From assembly GCA_963921825.1 (NCBI GenBank), contig OY997592.1:34342252-34406251 (forward strand): DNA of 64,000 nucleotides. The letters run 5' to 3'. This stretch comes from Erodium maritimum. Lineage: Eukaryota; Streptophyta; Magnoliopsida; Geraniales; Geraniaceae. The notes under the pieces are model-generated. The model was not told the origin of the DNA. It searched no databases and saw only the letters and a list, made by a program, of their open reading frames with translations. Of this stretch, positions 21,290 to 31,971 are shown piece by piece. Numbering within the stretch: position 1 is the first letter of the stretch; every line of letters starts with the position of its first letter. The translations under genes and the position numbers were made by a program.

Positions 21290-23383
21290 TTTTCTGCCGG
21301 AGGAACCAGGATATACTTGTCGTCCTGTCAGCCTGAACGAATGCCATTTGTAGGAAAGGAATTCAAGACACTGAATAAGGCGATAGATTTCTATCAAAAT
21401 TACGCTAGACTGTCTGGATTCACTACAAGAAGGTCTACGGAGAAGAAGGATAAAACAAACAACATAAAGCTAAAGTACATGGTATGCTCCAAACAGGGTG
21501 AGATCCCCGAACAAAATAGTCCACAACTTTCAAAGACTACAAAAAAGAGGAACATATTGCTCACAAGAATTAATTGTGAAGCAATGATAAGGTTAACATT
21601 TTTTCGGAGGAGTTAGGATACAAAGTATCAAAATTTGTTGAAGGTCATAACCACCCTATGGTTGGAGCGGAGCACAGACATGAGATGCGAGGTAACCGAC
21701 ACATTGAAGGAAACCATGTTGAGTATATGAACTTTTGCGAGAGATCGGGAATAGGTCCCTCAAAGGCACACAGACTAATCAGTGAAACACGTGGAGGTCA
21801 CAGCCATGTTGGAGCTTTAAAGCGTGATTTCTTCAACTACCATAGGGACTTGAAAGCCTATATAGGAGGAAGTGATGTTAAGATAATCCTTGACCAGTTC
21901 CGTGACAAGAAGGTAGCCAACAACAAGTTCTACTATGAGTACGATGTTGACACAAGCGGAAGCCTAACTAAGCTTTTCTGGTGTGATGAAATAGCTATCA
22001 AGAATTACGAGCTTTATGGGGATAATGTTTCCTTTGACATAACTTACAGGACGAACCAGTAAGTATTACTCGTATTCCCTAATTCATTCAAAAAGCAATT
22101 GTAAACATTAGTCTATATTAACGATTGATATTTTGTAGGTACTCGATGCCATTTTGTCCGTTTACAGGAGTAGACAACTATGACACATCTGTGACTTTTG
22201 GGCTTGGACTGGTAACACATGAGGATATCGAGTCTTTCACTTGGATGTTTAACGCTTTTCTGAAAGCGATGAATGGAAAGAAACCAATGTATCTGGTGAC
22301 AGATCAAGACCCAGCAATGAAAGTTGCAATACCTAAAGTCATGACAGAGACTAAGCACAAACTCTGCATGTGGCACATTATGAATAAGATTCGTCTTAAG
22401 GTCAGTCTCTATAAGAAAATCATATACTCTGTATTCTCATCTTGTAATGCTTGTTTACTCAAAACGTTTTATCCTTAATATCGTTCTGATAGTTAACTAG
22501 TATGGGATGGGTTTATAGCTATTCTCAAACTGTTATGTCTGTTTTCTCAATCTATGAACACAAAATATCCATATGCCACAATATTGTCAATTAGTATTAT
22601 TTATTTGTTCGGGTTTACAAATCTTACAAAAAATGTTACAGGTGCCTGGAAGTATAACAAATGATACATACTTTGAGAAAAGGATGGATTCCATAGTATA
22701 CAACAACCTTATAGGCCATGATGAGTTTGATAAAGAGTGGGCTAGCATCATTGAAGAATTCAATTTGCAGGACAACACTTGGCTCAATGGCTTATTCGAT
22801 CTGCGTCACAGTTGGATCCCAGCATACCATAGGGATTTCCCGATGGGGTTGTTTATGAGAACAACATCAAGGTCTGAATCAGCCAACCGGGCCTATCAAC
22901 AACTCACAGATCAGTACCTAAACCTTGTTCACTTGATCTGGCGGTGTGGCGTGGTGATAGAGAACCAAAGGAATGAGCATTTCAGTCTTATGATGCACAA
23001 CTACAACTCATATCCGGTGTTGAAGACAAACACGTATTTTGAAGCAGATGCTTGGACTGTGTACACACATACTGTGTTTGCTGACATACAAAAGTATATA
23101 GTTTACGCTCTCAACCGTTGCAGCTTGGCAGGCATGGATTGCCATAGATGACACCACTGTCTATAAAGTCAGGGATTCGTTGATTATTAAAGATGGTAAG
23201 GAATTCAGGGTGACTTGGACGATGAGTACAAACGACTTTGAGTGCAACTGCAATAAGCTTCTAACAATGGTCTATATATGTTCTCACATATTCTTTGCGC
23301 TGCAAAACACGACGTTGAGGAAGATTCCTAGGACACTGGTAAACCAGAGATGGTGTAAAGACACAAACTGGGCTAGTTTATGA
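21290..23383 (+). pseudogene. FAR1/FRS-related MULE-type transposase gene, degenerate
   Basis: Order of domains: FAR1 DNA-binding domain (PFVGKEFKTLNKAIDFYQNY, GFTTRRSTEKKDK, KLKYMVCSKQG, then YKVSKFVEGHNHPM); MULE transposase core (VSFDITYRTN, MPFCPFTGVDNY, FGLGLVTHEDIESFTWMF, LVTDQDPAM, LCMWHI); and a C-terminal SWIM zinc finger (FECNCNKLLTMVYICSHIF) followed by LRKIPRTLVNQRW. The candidate catalytic aspartates are in FDITY and TDQD. Introns fit at 22059-22138 and 22401-22641, with exons ending 22058, 22139-22400 and starting 22642. A one-base slip lies at a T6 run near 21600, and another frame change near 23135, just before VYKVRDS. It either encoded a mobile element's transposase or is a relic of a domesticated FRS regulator. 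The surrounding motif array favours a mobile element. The C-terminal tail ends close to where a copia fossil begins. Confidence 0.75.
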
Positions 23384-23875
23384 GGGATAGTGGATGAGAG
23401 ATTAGGATAACATAAACAACCAAAAACACGAAGATGAGTGTAGGGAGGAAAGACATTGAAAAGAAGCTCAAAAGGAGTTTGAAAGGAAAGGGTTGTGGTA
23501 GGGAGTAGATTAAGAATATTAACAGCCATATTCAAGGCTTGAACCCAAAAAGAGGGAGGTAGACGAGCTTAGAATGAAAGTGAGCGTACAATGTTATTTG
23601 TAGTACGAATAATACGCTCGACTTTACCATTTTGTTGAGAAGTATGAGGGCAAGAGAAACGAAATATGATTCCATGTGATTGAAAGAAGTTACGTAAGGA
23701 TCCATTATCGAATTCACGGCCGTTATCACATTGGAAGGATATAATAGGAAGATTGAACTGCGTTTGAACATATGTACGAAATTGAACAAATATATTAAAA
23801 ACCTCATACTTTGCACGTAATGGGAAAAACCAGAGAAAATGCGAGAAATCATCTAAAAATAATAAGTAATATCGA

Positions 23876-26212
23876 TGTCACGCCCCGAATTCGGCAGGAC
23901 CGAACCCGGAACGCGAACGGTGAAACAATAAAACCATTTTCAAACATTTTAATAAAAACGCTTAAAATCACCACTTTGAGTTAATCAAACACAATATTTT
24001 ACAACTGAAAAGCGTCCAAAACAAGCGGAAAAAAAAAACCAAAGCGTACGTCGCTAAACTCCCAAAAACCCGGACTCTCGCTCCCAGCTCATCAAGCTTC
24101 GAGAGTTCCCCTAGTCCCCGTCGCGACCAATACCTGTAGGAAAAGCAGCTAGGGGTGAGCGTTCGCTCACCACCACGGATACCAGACTGACTATGGCATA
24201 CTAGCAGAAATGCCGGAAACACCGACAACAAACAAAACACCGGGGACTACTATCCCAAACTCAAATAACCTGACTGTCACACAAAAACTGTTACAAATCC
24301 CAACCAATCTAAATGCCCGTGCCCGTAATGTAGACCCGACACCGTAAAGACGACCTCAAAGCACACAACAACACAGAAGTGATCAAAGTCACGCGAACCA
24401 CAACCACAAGACTCAACACTTTACCGATCACGCGCCGGAAGGTGCCACACACCTGACGGGGACCACATCCCTCTGCTCTTTACCGACCGCGCACCGGAGG
24501 GTACGACACACCCCTCGGGCATAAATCCAGCCTTAGCACTTTACCAATCACGCGCCGGAAGGTGCTACACACCTACGGGGACCACAACCCTCTGCTCTTT
24601 ACCGAGCACGCATTGTAGGGTACGACACACCCCTCGGGCACAGCTCTAACCTCATACTTTACCGATCACGCGCTGGAAGGTACGACGCACCTGACGGGAA
24701 CCACAGCCCTCAAAACTTTACCGACCGCGCACCGAAGGGTACGACACACCCACGGGCATAGCTCAACAGTTATCACCAGAACAATCACAGTCACAACCAA
24801 ATAACACACAAAACCCCGCAAATAGAAAGAAAAATACGAAAACACGACTAACTACCACTCGGCAAGTCAGTCCACCAATACAGGTTCAACTCCCCACAGG
24901 CACTCATGGCCACCCACAAACACAAACAATTCAATCAACGTACGGGCACAACCAAATGCCACAAGTATTTCTAATGTTCGATACGTTCACTTATCCTACG
25001 ACACTACTATGTGTCACATGCATTTCTATTTTTCGATACGTTCACGTATCCTATGACACCACTAAGTGTCGCCTGCATTTCTATTGTTCGATAAATTTAC
25101 TTATCCTACGACACCAATAAGTATCACATGCATTTCTACTGTTAACTTTCCCTAGTCAAGGCCGAGATCCGGCTACTTTTCCCTACCTCTTGAAGCGTGT
25201 CAAAACCGATGCTCGCGCTCCGGCAATGCTCCAGATTTCCCGCTTAGCCTCCTCTTTCCACGCTCGGCGAATCTGCCCGGGATCCGAAAACGCCCTTCTG
25301 GGGCTCCGAAATTTCCCATTTTAGTTTCTACGATCCTAAAATAATTCAAGTGTTCCAACGCAATCGACGGAATCAATTTCCGACTTCCGAGCGATATAAT
25401 TCGCGTTTAAAGTTTCTAAACCCGAAATTTCCAATTTCCACAATTTAATCCCATAATTCGTTCCGGTTGTGAATTATCGATTCGGGGATCGTCCAAAACT
25501 ACCCGAACACTTAAAACCCGAGGCCCGGGCAAGTGGGCCCCACACGGCCACAATGGAAAATTTTCCTTTTCGCCCCAAAACCTTCCTAACGAACCCCAAA
25601 CCTCAACCATTCGTCTTGAAACCAATTCTAACCAATACCCAACCTTAATCAACCCATTTAAACTCAAACCCTAAAATTCAAACGTTCCAAAACGAGAAAA
25701 AGATGGGTTCTTACCGTAGGGAATGACGAGGGGATGACGATTTCGCAAGAAAAAACACGATCCAACGGCCGGATCGTCGACAATCTTCAAAAATCTCCCC
25801 TTTTCTTTCCTTTTCTCTCCTTCCCTTTCTCTCTCTTCTTTCTCTCTCTTTTTCTCTTCTTTTTTCTGAAATGGACGTGTATCTCTCTTCTTTTCCTTTT
25901 GTTTTGTTCAAAAACTAACAACTACCACTTATTTACAAAACTAACACTCACATTTCTTTTTCTTTAGTTTTAAAAACCAACCACCAACACTTGTGTGACA
26001 TGTGTCATGTGGGTCCCACACTTTAGAAAAATATCTTTTGGTAGATATTTTTCAGTCCGATTCGCGAAATTCGGCCGTCTTAGGCCCAAAATTTTCAGTC
26101 CGATATGACCCTCGGGGTCAATTTTAGGTTCATTTAGGTGTCTGTCCCAAAATTTTAAATTTTCCTGTTTTTCCGCCGATTTGACAGGCGTTGACCGGGA
26201 GCGGTTCTTACA
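23876..26212 (-). mobile_element. Solo LTR, Ty3/gypsy (same family as the element at 1-4866)
   Basis: 2337 bp. On the minus strand it begins TGTAAGAACC and ends GGCGTGACA. A perfect target duplication ATCGA flanks it at 23871-23875 and 26213-26217. Much of it matches the LTR sequence at about 2870-4866 in opposite orientation, including the 57-bp repeats. A solo LTR with intact duplication is the known product of recombination between the two LTRs of a full element. Confidence 0.9.
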
Positions 26213-27609
26213 ATCGATAACCGCTAGAACTAAGAATAGTAGATGTCCATAAATCAGAGTGAACAATTTGAAACAAAGATGTAGTGCGAGAAAGAGAACA
26301 AGAGAACGGAAGATGTGTGTGTTTTCCTAATTGACATGCATGACAAAGAGAGTCAGAGATAACCCGAGAGCAATTAATAAAGTTTCTAGAACACGGAAAT
26401 TTAAAGATGTGATCACCATGATGACCAAGACGACGATGCCAAGTAGTGGAAGTATTGTCAATAGAAAGAGATATATGAGATGAATGAATAGTAGGGGTAA
26501 TAGGGTAAAGATCACCGGTACTATCACAACGGAGCATGTGGGTCCCGGTCATTAGGTCCTTCACAGTGAAGCCATGTGGATCAAACTCAATCAAACACGA
26601 ATTATCACGAGTAAATTGGCGAACAGATATAAGGTTTTTAATAATATGAGGACTAACTAACACTTCACGGAGAGACAGAGAATGTTGAGAGGTTGGAATG
26701 TGAGACTGGCCGATAAAAGACACAGGTAAAACAGCACCATTTCCAACAATGATTGAACTAGAACTTAAACACGGAGAAGTATGAGAAAGCATACCTTTAT
26801 TATAGGTCGTATGAGACGTAGCACCGGTGTCTATGTACCACTTACTATCTGATTGCTGGAGAGCCATCGTGGAAAATAGTTGACTAGAATCAATGGGTGT
26901 ATTTGTTGACACAAAATCGGAAGGGAGAGCAGTAAATGAAGCTGATGTTGAAGACTGGGTCGTTGGAGCTGTTGGCTGGCCCACGGGAAATTGTTGCGGC
27001 AATGCTGATGAAGACTGGGCTGCTGGAGCTATTGGTTGGCCCACGGGAAATTGCTGCTGCAATGCTGATGTGTGGAGCTGTAGTTGTGTGGAAGTAATAT
27101 TTGGGCCCAAGAATGTCGGCCCGATAGAGAAAAGGGTCTGATAATACCTTGTTGCTGCAGAATTGTCGAGGGGGTGCGATTGAATTTTCCCCTTTGTTGT
27201 AGAGGACTCGAGGAGCTGATGTTGGAGAGAGGCAAGCTGGTGTTGAAGCGTAAGGATCTGCTGTTGTTGTTCTTGGCGAAACTGACTGGAGACAACACAC
27301 GCGGAAGCTGGAGACGCAAAATAATGTTTGACAGAATTTGGAGGAGAGCGGGGCATTGCAAGAGTTGTAGATGTTGGTAGCCCTCCAAATGCGAGTTGCG
27401 GTAGTTGTGGTGTAACCCAACTCATGTGATACTAAATACCTGGAGAAGGGAGATCAAAACAGTAATATGAATTGTAGTGTTAAAAAGAAAATATTGGTTG
27501 TCAAGCCCGTGACAAATGGGTAGACAACTGTAGAAGGTTGTTTGTATGATGTGGATGCCGAGGGGATCGGCTAAGGGTATGTGAGGAGTTTGTATATAGT
27601 GGTGCTACT

Positions 27610-29297
27610 TGTTAGTCTTAGTGCCCGTAGTTCAATCCTAAATGTCCGAATGTACATATCATCGTTAGCAATAAAATTAAAGCGGCTTTATATTTCTTAT
27701 GTGTTGGAGTAATATATCGATGTGTGCTCTGATCTATGCCCACCATGCGAATAGAACCATAGATCGAGATAGATCACACTCGATGGGTCCCTAGTCAACA
27801 AAGCTTCACTAGAAGCGATTAGTATGAAAGATGGCTCTTTATGGCTTACGTTCTGTTAGTCATTGGAATGGGATTCCGGAGTCTGATCATAGATATCATG
27901 TGGGACATGATATTGGACGACCCGCCCTGAATATGTGCCATAGATTAAGTCATGAACATATTCAGTGTCGTAGCTTGTCATGTATCCTTAGACCAAGGAG
28001 TCTTTATGATTGCTATGTAGTCAACAATTGAGTTTGACCTGAGCCTAACGTTGTCCGTAACAGGGCTTCCATAACGGCCAGGATTGGCTTGGGGACGGGC
28101 TACATGAGTGACACGAAAGACGGTTAAGGGATTTATCCCTCATACTGAGGTATGGGAAAGATATCGGTTCTCGGCCGCTTGATCGAGAGTGACTGAAAGA
28201 ATAGCATGGCCAGGCACATGATACTTGGTATCATATATTCAGTCATCTCACATATCAAGGAACAATGATTCAGAATAATAAGGATGACGGCTCTATGCCT
28301 TATCTCAATCAGGATATCGGAGATAAAAGGATAATGACATGGACGACGGAAAAGTTAGAATCGACAGGGCCGATTCGTTATGCAGTGTCAGGCAATACTA
28401 AAGTCTCGTTAGTTGCCACTTAAATAGGATCAAGTAAAATGGGATTTTACGTTGATCTATTGACATGCATAAACCTAAGGGTCACACCGGAGGATGAAAC
28501 TCATTGACACATTTATGGAGAATGGCCAAAAGGGAGTTGTCTCGGGACATGACCAAAACTGGGTTTTGGGTCATGTGCCCGTAAGTGAATAGGACTTTAC
28601 GGATCGAGACAAGGCTTGGAGTCTTGGGATTGATCGCGTCGGATAATGTTGGACATTTCCGGTATGGAAGGCTTGGAGGCGATGAGCGAATCACGGGACC
28701 TCATTGGAAATGGCCACGGGCCATGTTCCAAGAGGCCCATGAAAGGCACATGCAACCAAGGCCCATGGAACTAATTAATCAAGTCTTGATTAATTAGTAC
28801 TAAGTAAGCAAGACAAGGATTAAGGTGTTGGTGATTCACCACCTAACCCAATCTTGTCTTGCCATACTTTGTCCTATTTACACCTTACTTGACACCATAC
28901 TTGTCCCATGCCTTTAGTTGGACAAGTATGGGTTTTGTTATGTTTAAGTCATCTTTTTTCAACATAACAAACACAAGACAAGAATAGGAAACACAACTTC
29001 TCTCCCCCTTCCCTTGTAATTTCGGGTTTGGCAAGCTCCCACCTCCATTTTTTTGTTCTTGAGTCCTCAAAGAGAAGAACTACGTGGCTTTGATTCCCAT
29101 GTGGATACGTAGGCGTCTTGGAGACTCAAGCCAATCATTCGTTACCCGGTGTTCTTGTTTTGGTAAGAACTAGTGCTGAATTTTTCTCTTGTGAATCCAT
29201 TCTTTGTTAGTTGTTTCATGTTTTTAATCGTCTCTTGGTTTTCATTGATTTTCCGCTGCAAATTGGTTCATCTCCAACCCTACCTCGAAACCCAACA
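27610..29297 (+). mobile_element. Solo LTR, Ty1/copia (same family as the element at 34272-46514)
   Basis: 1688 bp, starting TGTTAGTCTTAG and ending GAAACCCAACA, with a perfect target duplication CTACT at 27605-27609 and 29298-29302. It is a full-length match to the 34272-35946 LTR in opposite orientation. The open frames inside (for example 27831-28031 and 28585-28797) recur in every copy of this LTR and are not genes. Confidence 0.9.
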
Positions 29298-29755
29298 CTA
29301 CTGTGTATCAGAGACAAATTAGGTGAAATAGAAGAGAAAAGAGGTGTTTGTTTGCTGAAAATTATGTGTTATGTATCAAAAGAAAACGATGGGTCGAACA
29401 GATAAGGAAAAAATTCAGTTTTTTCTTTTAACAAAGAGAGTAACAAAGACTTGATATAAGAAGGAAAATAGAGTTATTATTGAAACATTAGATGCTATTT
29501 GGTGTGGCGTGTTGTGAGACTATATTACGATGATGATTGTGGAGGCAGGTTTGGCATGGGGTTGTTGTGTACGGTGATGGTTGTATGGTGGTGGGGTTAT
29601 TGTACAAATGATGATGATATAATATAGAAAGGAGTAAAAGTGTATGTATAGAGTTGCAGAGACAAACTAAAGGGCTGAGGAGAAGCAATAAAGCACAACA
29701 AAAATGGTGGAGAAGAGAAGTGACGACTGCATAAGAAATATGGGCTCTGATACCA

Positions 29756-29954
29756 TGAAATTGTATGATTTCTCCTTGAAAGTTTTATGATTCATTCAGG
29801 CTTAATATAAAATACAATTGTAGAGTTCAAGTCCAATATGAACTAGAATATCTATACACATAGAAGTCTTAAGTGTTATGATACAAATAGAAATATGTAT
29901 ATATAATCTTACAAATATAAATAGTATTACAAGTGTGATATTTTTCCAAAATCA
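29756..29954 (-). repeat. 5' LTR of the fossil copia element
   Basis: About 199 bp of AT-rich sequence directly after the primer-binding site (minus strand TGGTATCAGAGCC). On the minus strand it begins TGATTTTGG and ends ACAATTTCA. The outer boundary is judged only from the TG...CA rule, and no partner LTR was found. Confidence 0.55.
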
Positions 29955-30382
29955 TGCCTACATGTCGAAACCGAGCGGTTTGGATCGGTTTTGTTTTGTA
30001 AATGTTTTAGTATATGAAAATTGAAAACCAAAAATATAGTAAATAAACCTTAGCTCACCAGCAGTGAAATAGAAACGAAGATGTGGATGGGAATCAGTGC
30101 AACGTGTAAAGTTAATCCAATCAAGATATCCTTCCACCATCACTCTCCCACCTCACGCCACATACTCTAAACTACATCTTCATGCTTGCATTTATTTCCC
30201 TTTCTGCCCCGAGTTAAGAGACCCATTACAGTCATTTCAGTCTGGCAATGATGCAGATAACACAGTTTCGGTTGTAAGTTTGAGCTGCTTAATTATGTGT
30301 AGAAAAGATACAAAGGAGGAGTGGAAGTGGCAAAATCTGTTGCAGTAGAGCCTTGTAATATTGATGGGAACATGATTGATAT
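29955..30382 (+). promoter_or_regulatory. Upstream region of the NPH3-family gene
   Basis: About 430 bp between the copia LTR and the first NPH3 codon. No clear TATA box was identified and no other gene is visible. The copia LTR therefore sits within 450 bp of the gene's start. Confidence 0.3.
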
Positions 30383-30813
30383 ATGGATAAGAAGAAGGAG
30401 CTCCTTTCAGCTACAATGAAAAGAACTAGTGACTGGTAACGTCTTTTCTCCGATCTAAATAGTTACTTATTGTGTTTGATGCATGATTGAGTTTATTAAT
30501 TATCCTCTTTATTACAGGATTTTCTCCCAGGAGGTTCCAAGCGATGTTACTATCCATGCTGGAGATGCTTCCTTTTCATTGCATAAGGTAATATCTCTAC
30601 TCTCCTGCTTTCTAAATCCTAAATGGTTGATATATATGAGCTGAACTGGCAGTTTCCATTAGTCTCAAAGTGTGGACACATAAGGAAACTGGTATTTGAT
30701 GATGACGTCATTGAGCTGCCGGACATACCAAGGATTCGAAGTTGCAGCCAAGTTCTGTTACGGGATAAATTTCGAGATAGGTAGTGAGAACATAGCCTTG
30801 CTCCGATCTTGAG

Positions 30814-31602
30814 ATGACCGAGGAGTATGCGGTAGGGAACTTGGTGGAGAGGTGCGAGACATACTTGAGCCAGGTGGCGCTCCAGAGCCTCGCGGGGGCG
30901 GTTTCAGTATTGCAGATGCCGGCGGAGTTGATTCCCATGGCGGAAAAGGTGAAATTGGTCGATAGATGCGTGGATGCAGTAGCGTGCATTGCTTGCAAGG
31001 AGAGACATCTAAGTGATACGAGTAAAGAGGTTGTTGCTGACTTGACCGCTCTGAGGATTGATCTCTTCCAACGGGTCCTGGTCGCAATGGTGGCGCGTGG
31101 GTTTCAGCAATACGCGCTTGGTCCGATACTGATGCTCTATGCTCAGCAATCTCTGCGGGGTTTGGAAATGAGGATGGAGCCGCGGCAGGAGCACCACAAG
31201 AGGGTGGTGCTGGAGACAATTGTGAGCCTTCTTCCGAGGGAAAACAAGGCCCTGTCGGTCAGCTTTCTCTCTATGTTGCTTCGCTCTGCGATGTCCCTGG
31301 AGACGACGGTTGCCTGCCGGCTAGACCTGGAGGAGAGGATGGGGTTGCAACTCGGACAGGCAGTTTTGGATGATCTCTTGTTGTTTCATGTGGACACGGT
31401 TGAGCGGATCATGACCAATTACCTTGAATGCCAGGATAAGTCTATAGACCGAGTCCGGAAGCTCATGGAGAACTACCTTGCAGAAATTGCCTCTGACCGA
31501 AAATTGTCCGTGTCCAAGTTCAATAACCTTGCAGAGCTTGTACCAGAAGAAGCAAGAGTGACGGAGGATGGGATGTATAGAGCCATAGACATCTACTTAA
31601 AG
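30814..31602 (+). CDS. NPH3-family gene: uninterrupted part of exon 3 (263 codons)
   Basis: From MTEEYAVGNLVERCETYL the frame stays open to the splice donor AAG/GTTCAT at 31602/31603. It encodes the C-terminal end of the BTB fold and nearly the whole NPH3 domain, with conserved motifs still in order and no radical substitutions. Coding quality is much higher than in the surrounding fossils, so loss of function, if real, is recent. A protein from this ATG would lack the BTB domain that binds CUL3. Confidence 0.75.
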
Positions 31603-31629
31603 GTTCATTTTCTCAAGGAAAAACTTCAT

Positions 31630-31965
31630 GTACTAACTATCATAGATTTGTATATTTCAACAATTGATTGTTGACTTATGAGTCGATCAGATCAGACCTG
31701 CAGACTTAAGGTAATTATACAAACTAACACCGTTAGAATTGACGGAAAACGTTAGGAAAAACTCCAAGAACTAACTGTCATGTGACTATTGAACTCAAAA
31801 ACTAACTGTATACTTGTTACTTTTTCAAGTTTTTCCTAACGTTTTCTGTCAATTCTAACGGAAAATGTTAGTTTGTGGAATTACGTTAAGTCTGCAGGTC
31901 TGATCTAATCGACTAATAAGTCAACAATCAGTTCTTAAAATGTACAAATTGGCGATACTTAGTAC
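31630..31965. mobile_element. Foldback MITE in the NPH3 intron
   Basis: The two halves are inverted copies of each other. The left arm runs GTACTAACTATC, GATTGTTGACTTATGAGTCG, AGATCAGACCTGCAGACTTA, CGTTAGAATTGACGGAAAAC, GTTAGGAAAAACT. The right arm reads the same on the minus strand from about 31965 back to 31830. Arms of roughly 150 bp and a short loop give a strong hairpin. No coding capacity. It stands at the very edge of the LINE poly-T tail at 31972. Confidence 0.75.
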
Positions 31966-31971
31966 CTGGTG

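Larger units (their letters stand above)
23392..29954 (-). mobile_element. Fossil Ty1/copia element interrupted by two solo LTRs
   Basis: Minus-strand parts from right to left: short 5' LTR (29756-29954), tRNA-Met primer-binding site (29743-29755), leader, gag C-terminal/protease region (26885-27425; YIDTGATSH), integrase zinc-binding motif (WHRRLGHHGDH, CHACQLGKH) and start of the integrase core (IVHSDLWTS) at about 26220-26560, and more integrase sequence at 23392-23870 (LLPTTTLSFQTPFELLF, HLRVFGCLCYPNL). Solo LTRs 23876-26212 and 27610-29297 were inserted into it later. A single recognisable LTR and many breaks mark it as an old fossil. It ends beside the transposase pseudogene at 23383. 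Confidence 0.8.

Noticed and set aside
25711-25967. Charged ERRE/KGRRE and phenylalanine-rich frames
   Set aside because: Pyrimidine-rich low-complexity stretch (TTTCTCTCTC) inside the solo gypsy LTR.
27831-28797. Open frames recurring at 43774, 44528, 45372 and 34791
   Set aside because: They are parts of the copia LTR present in every copy, with no known domain.
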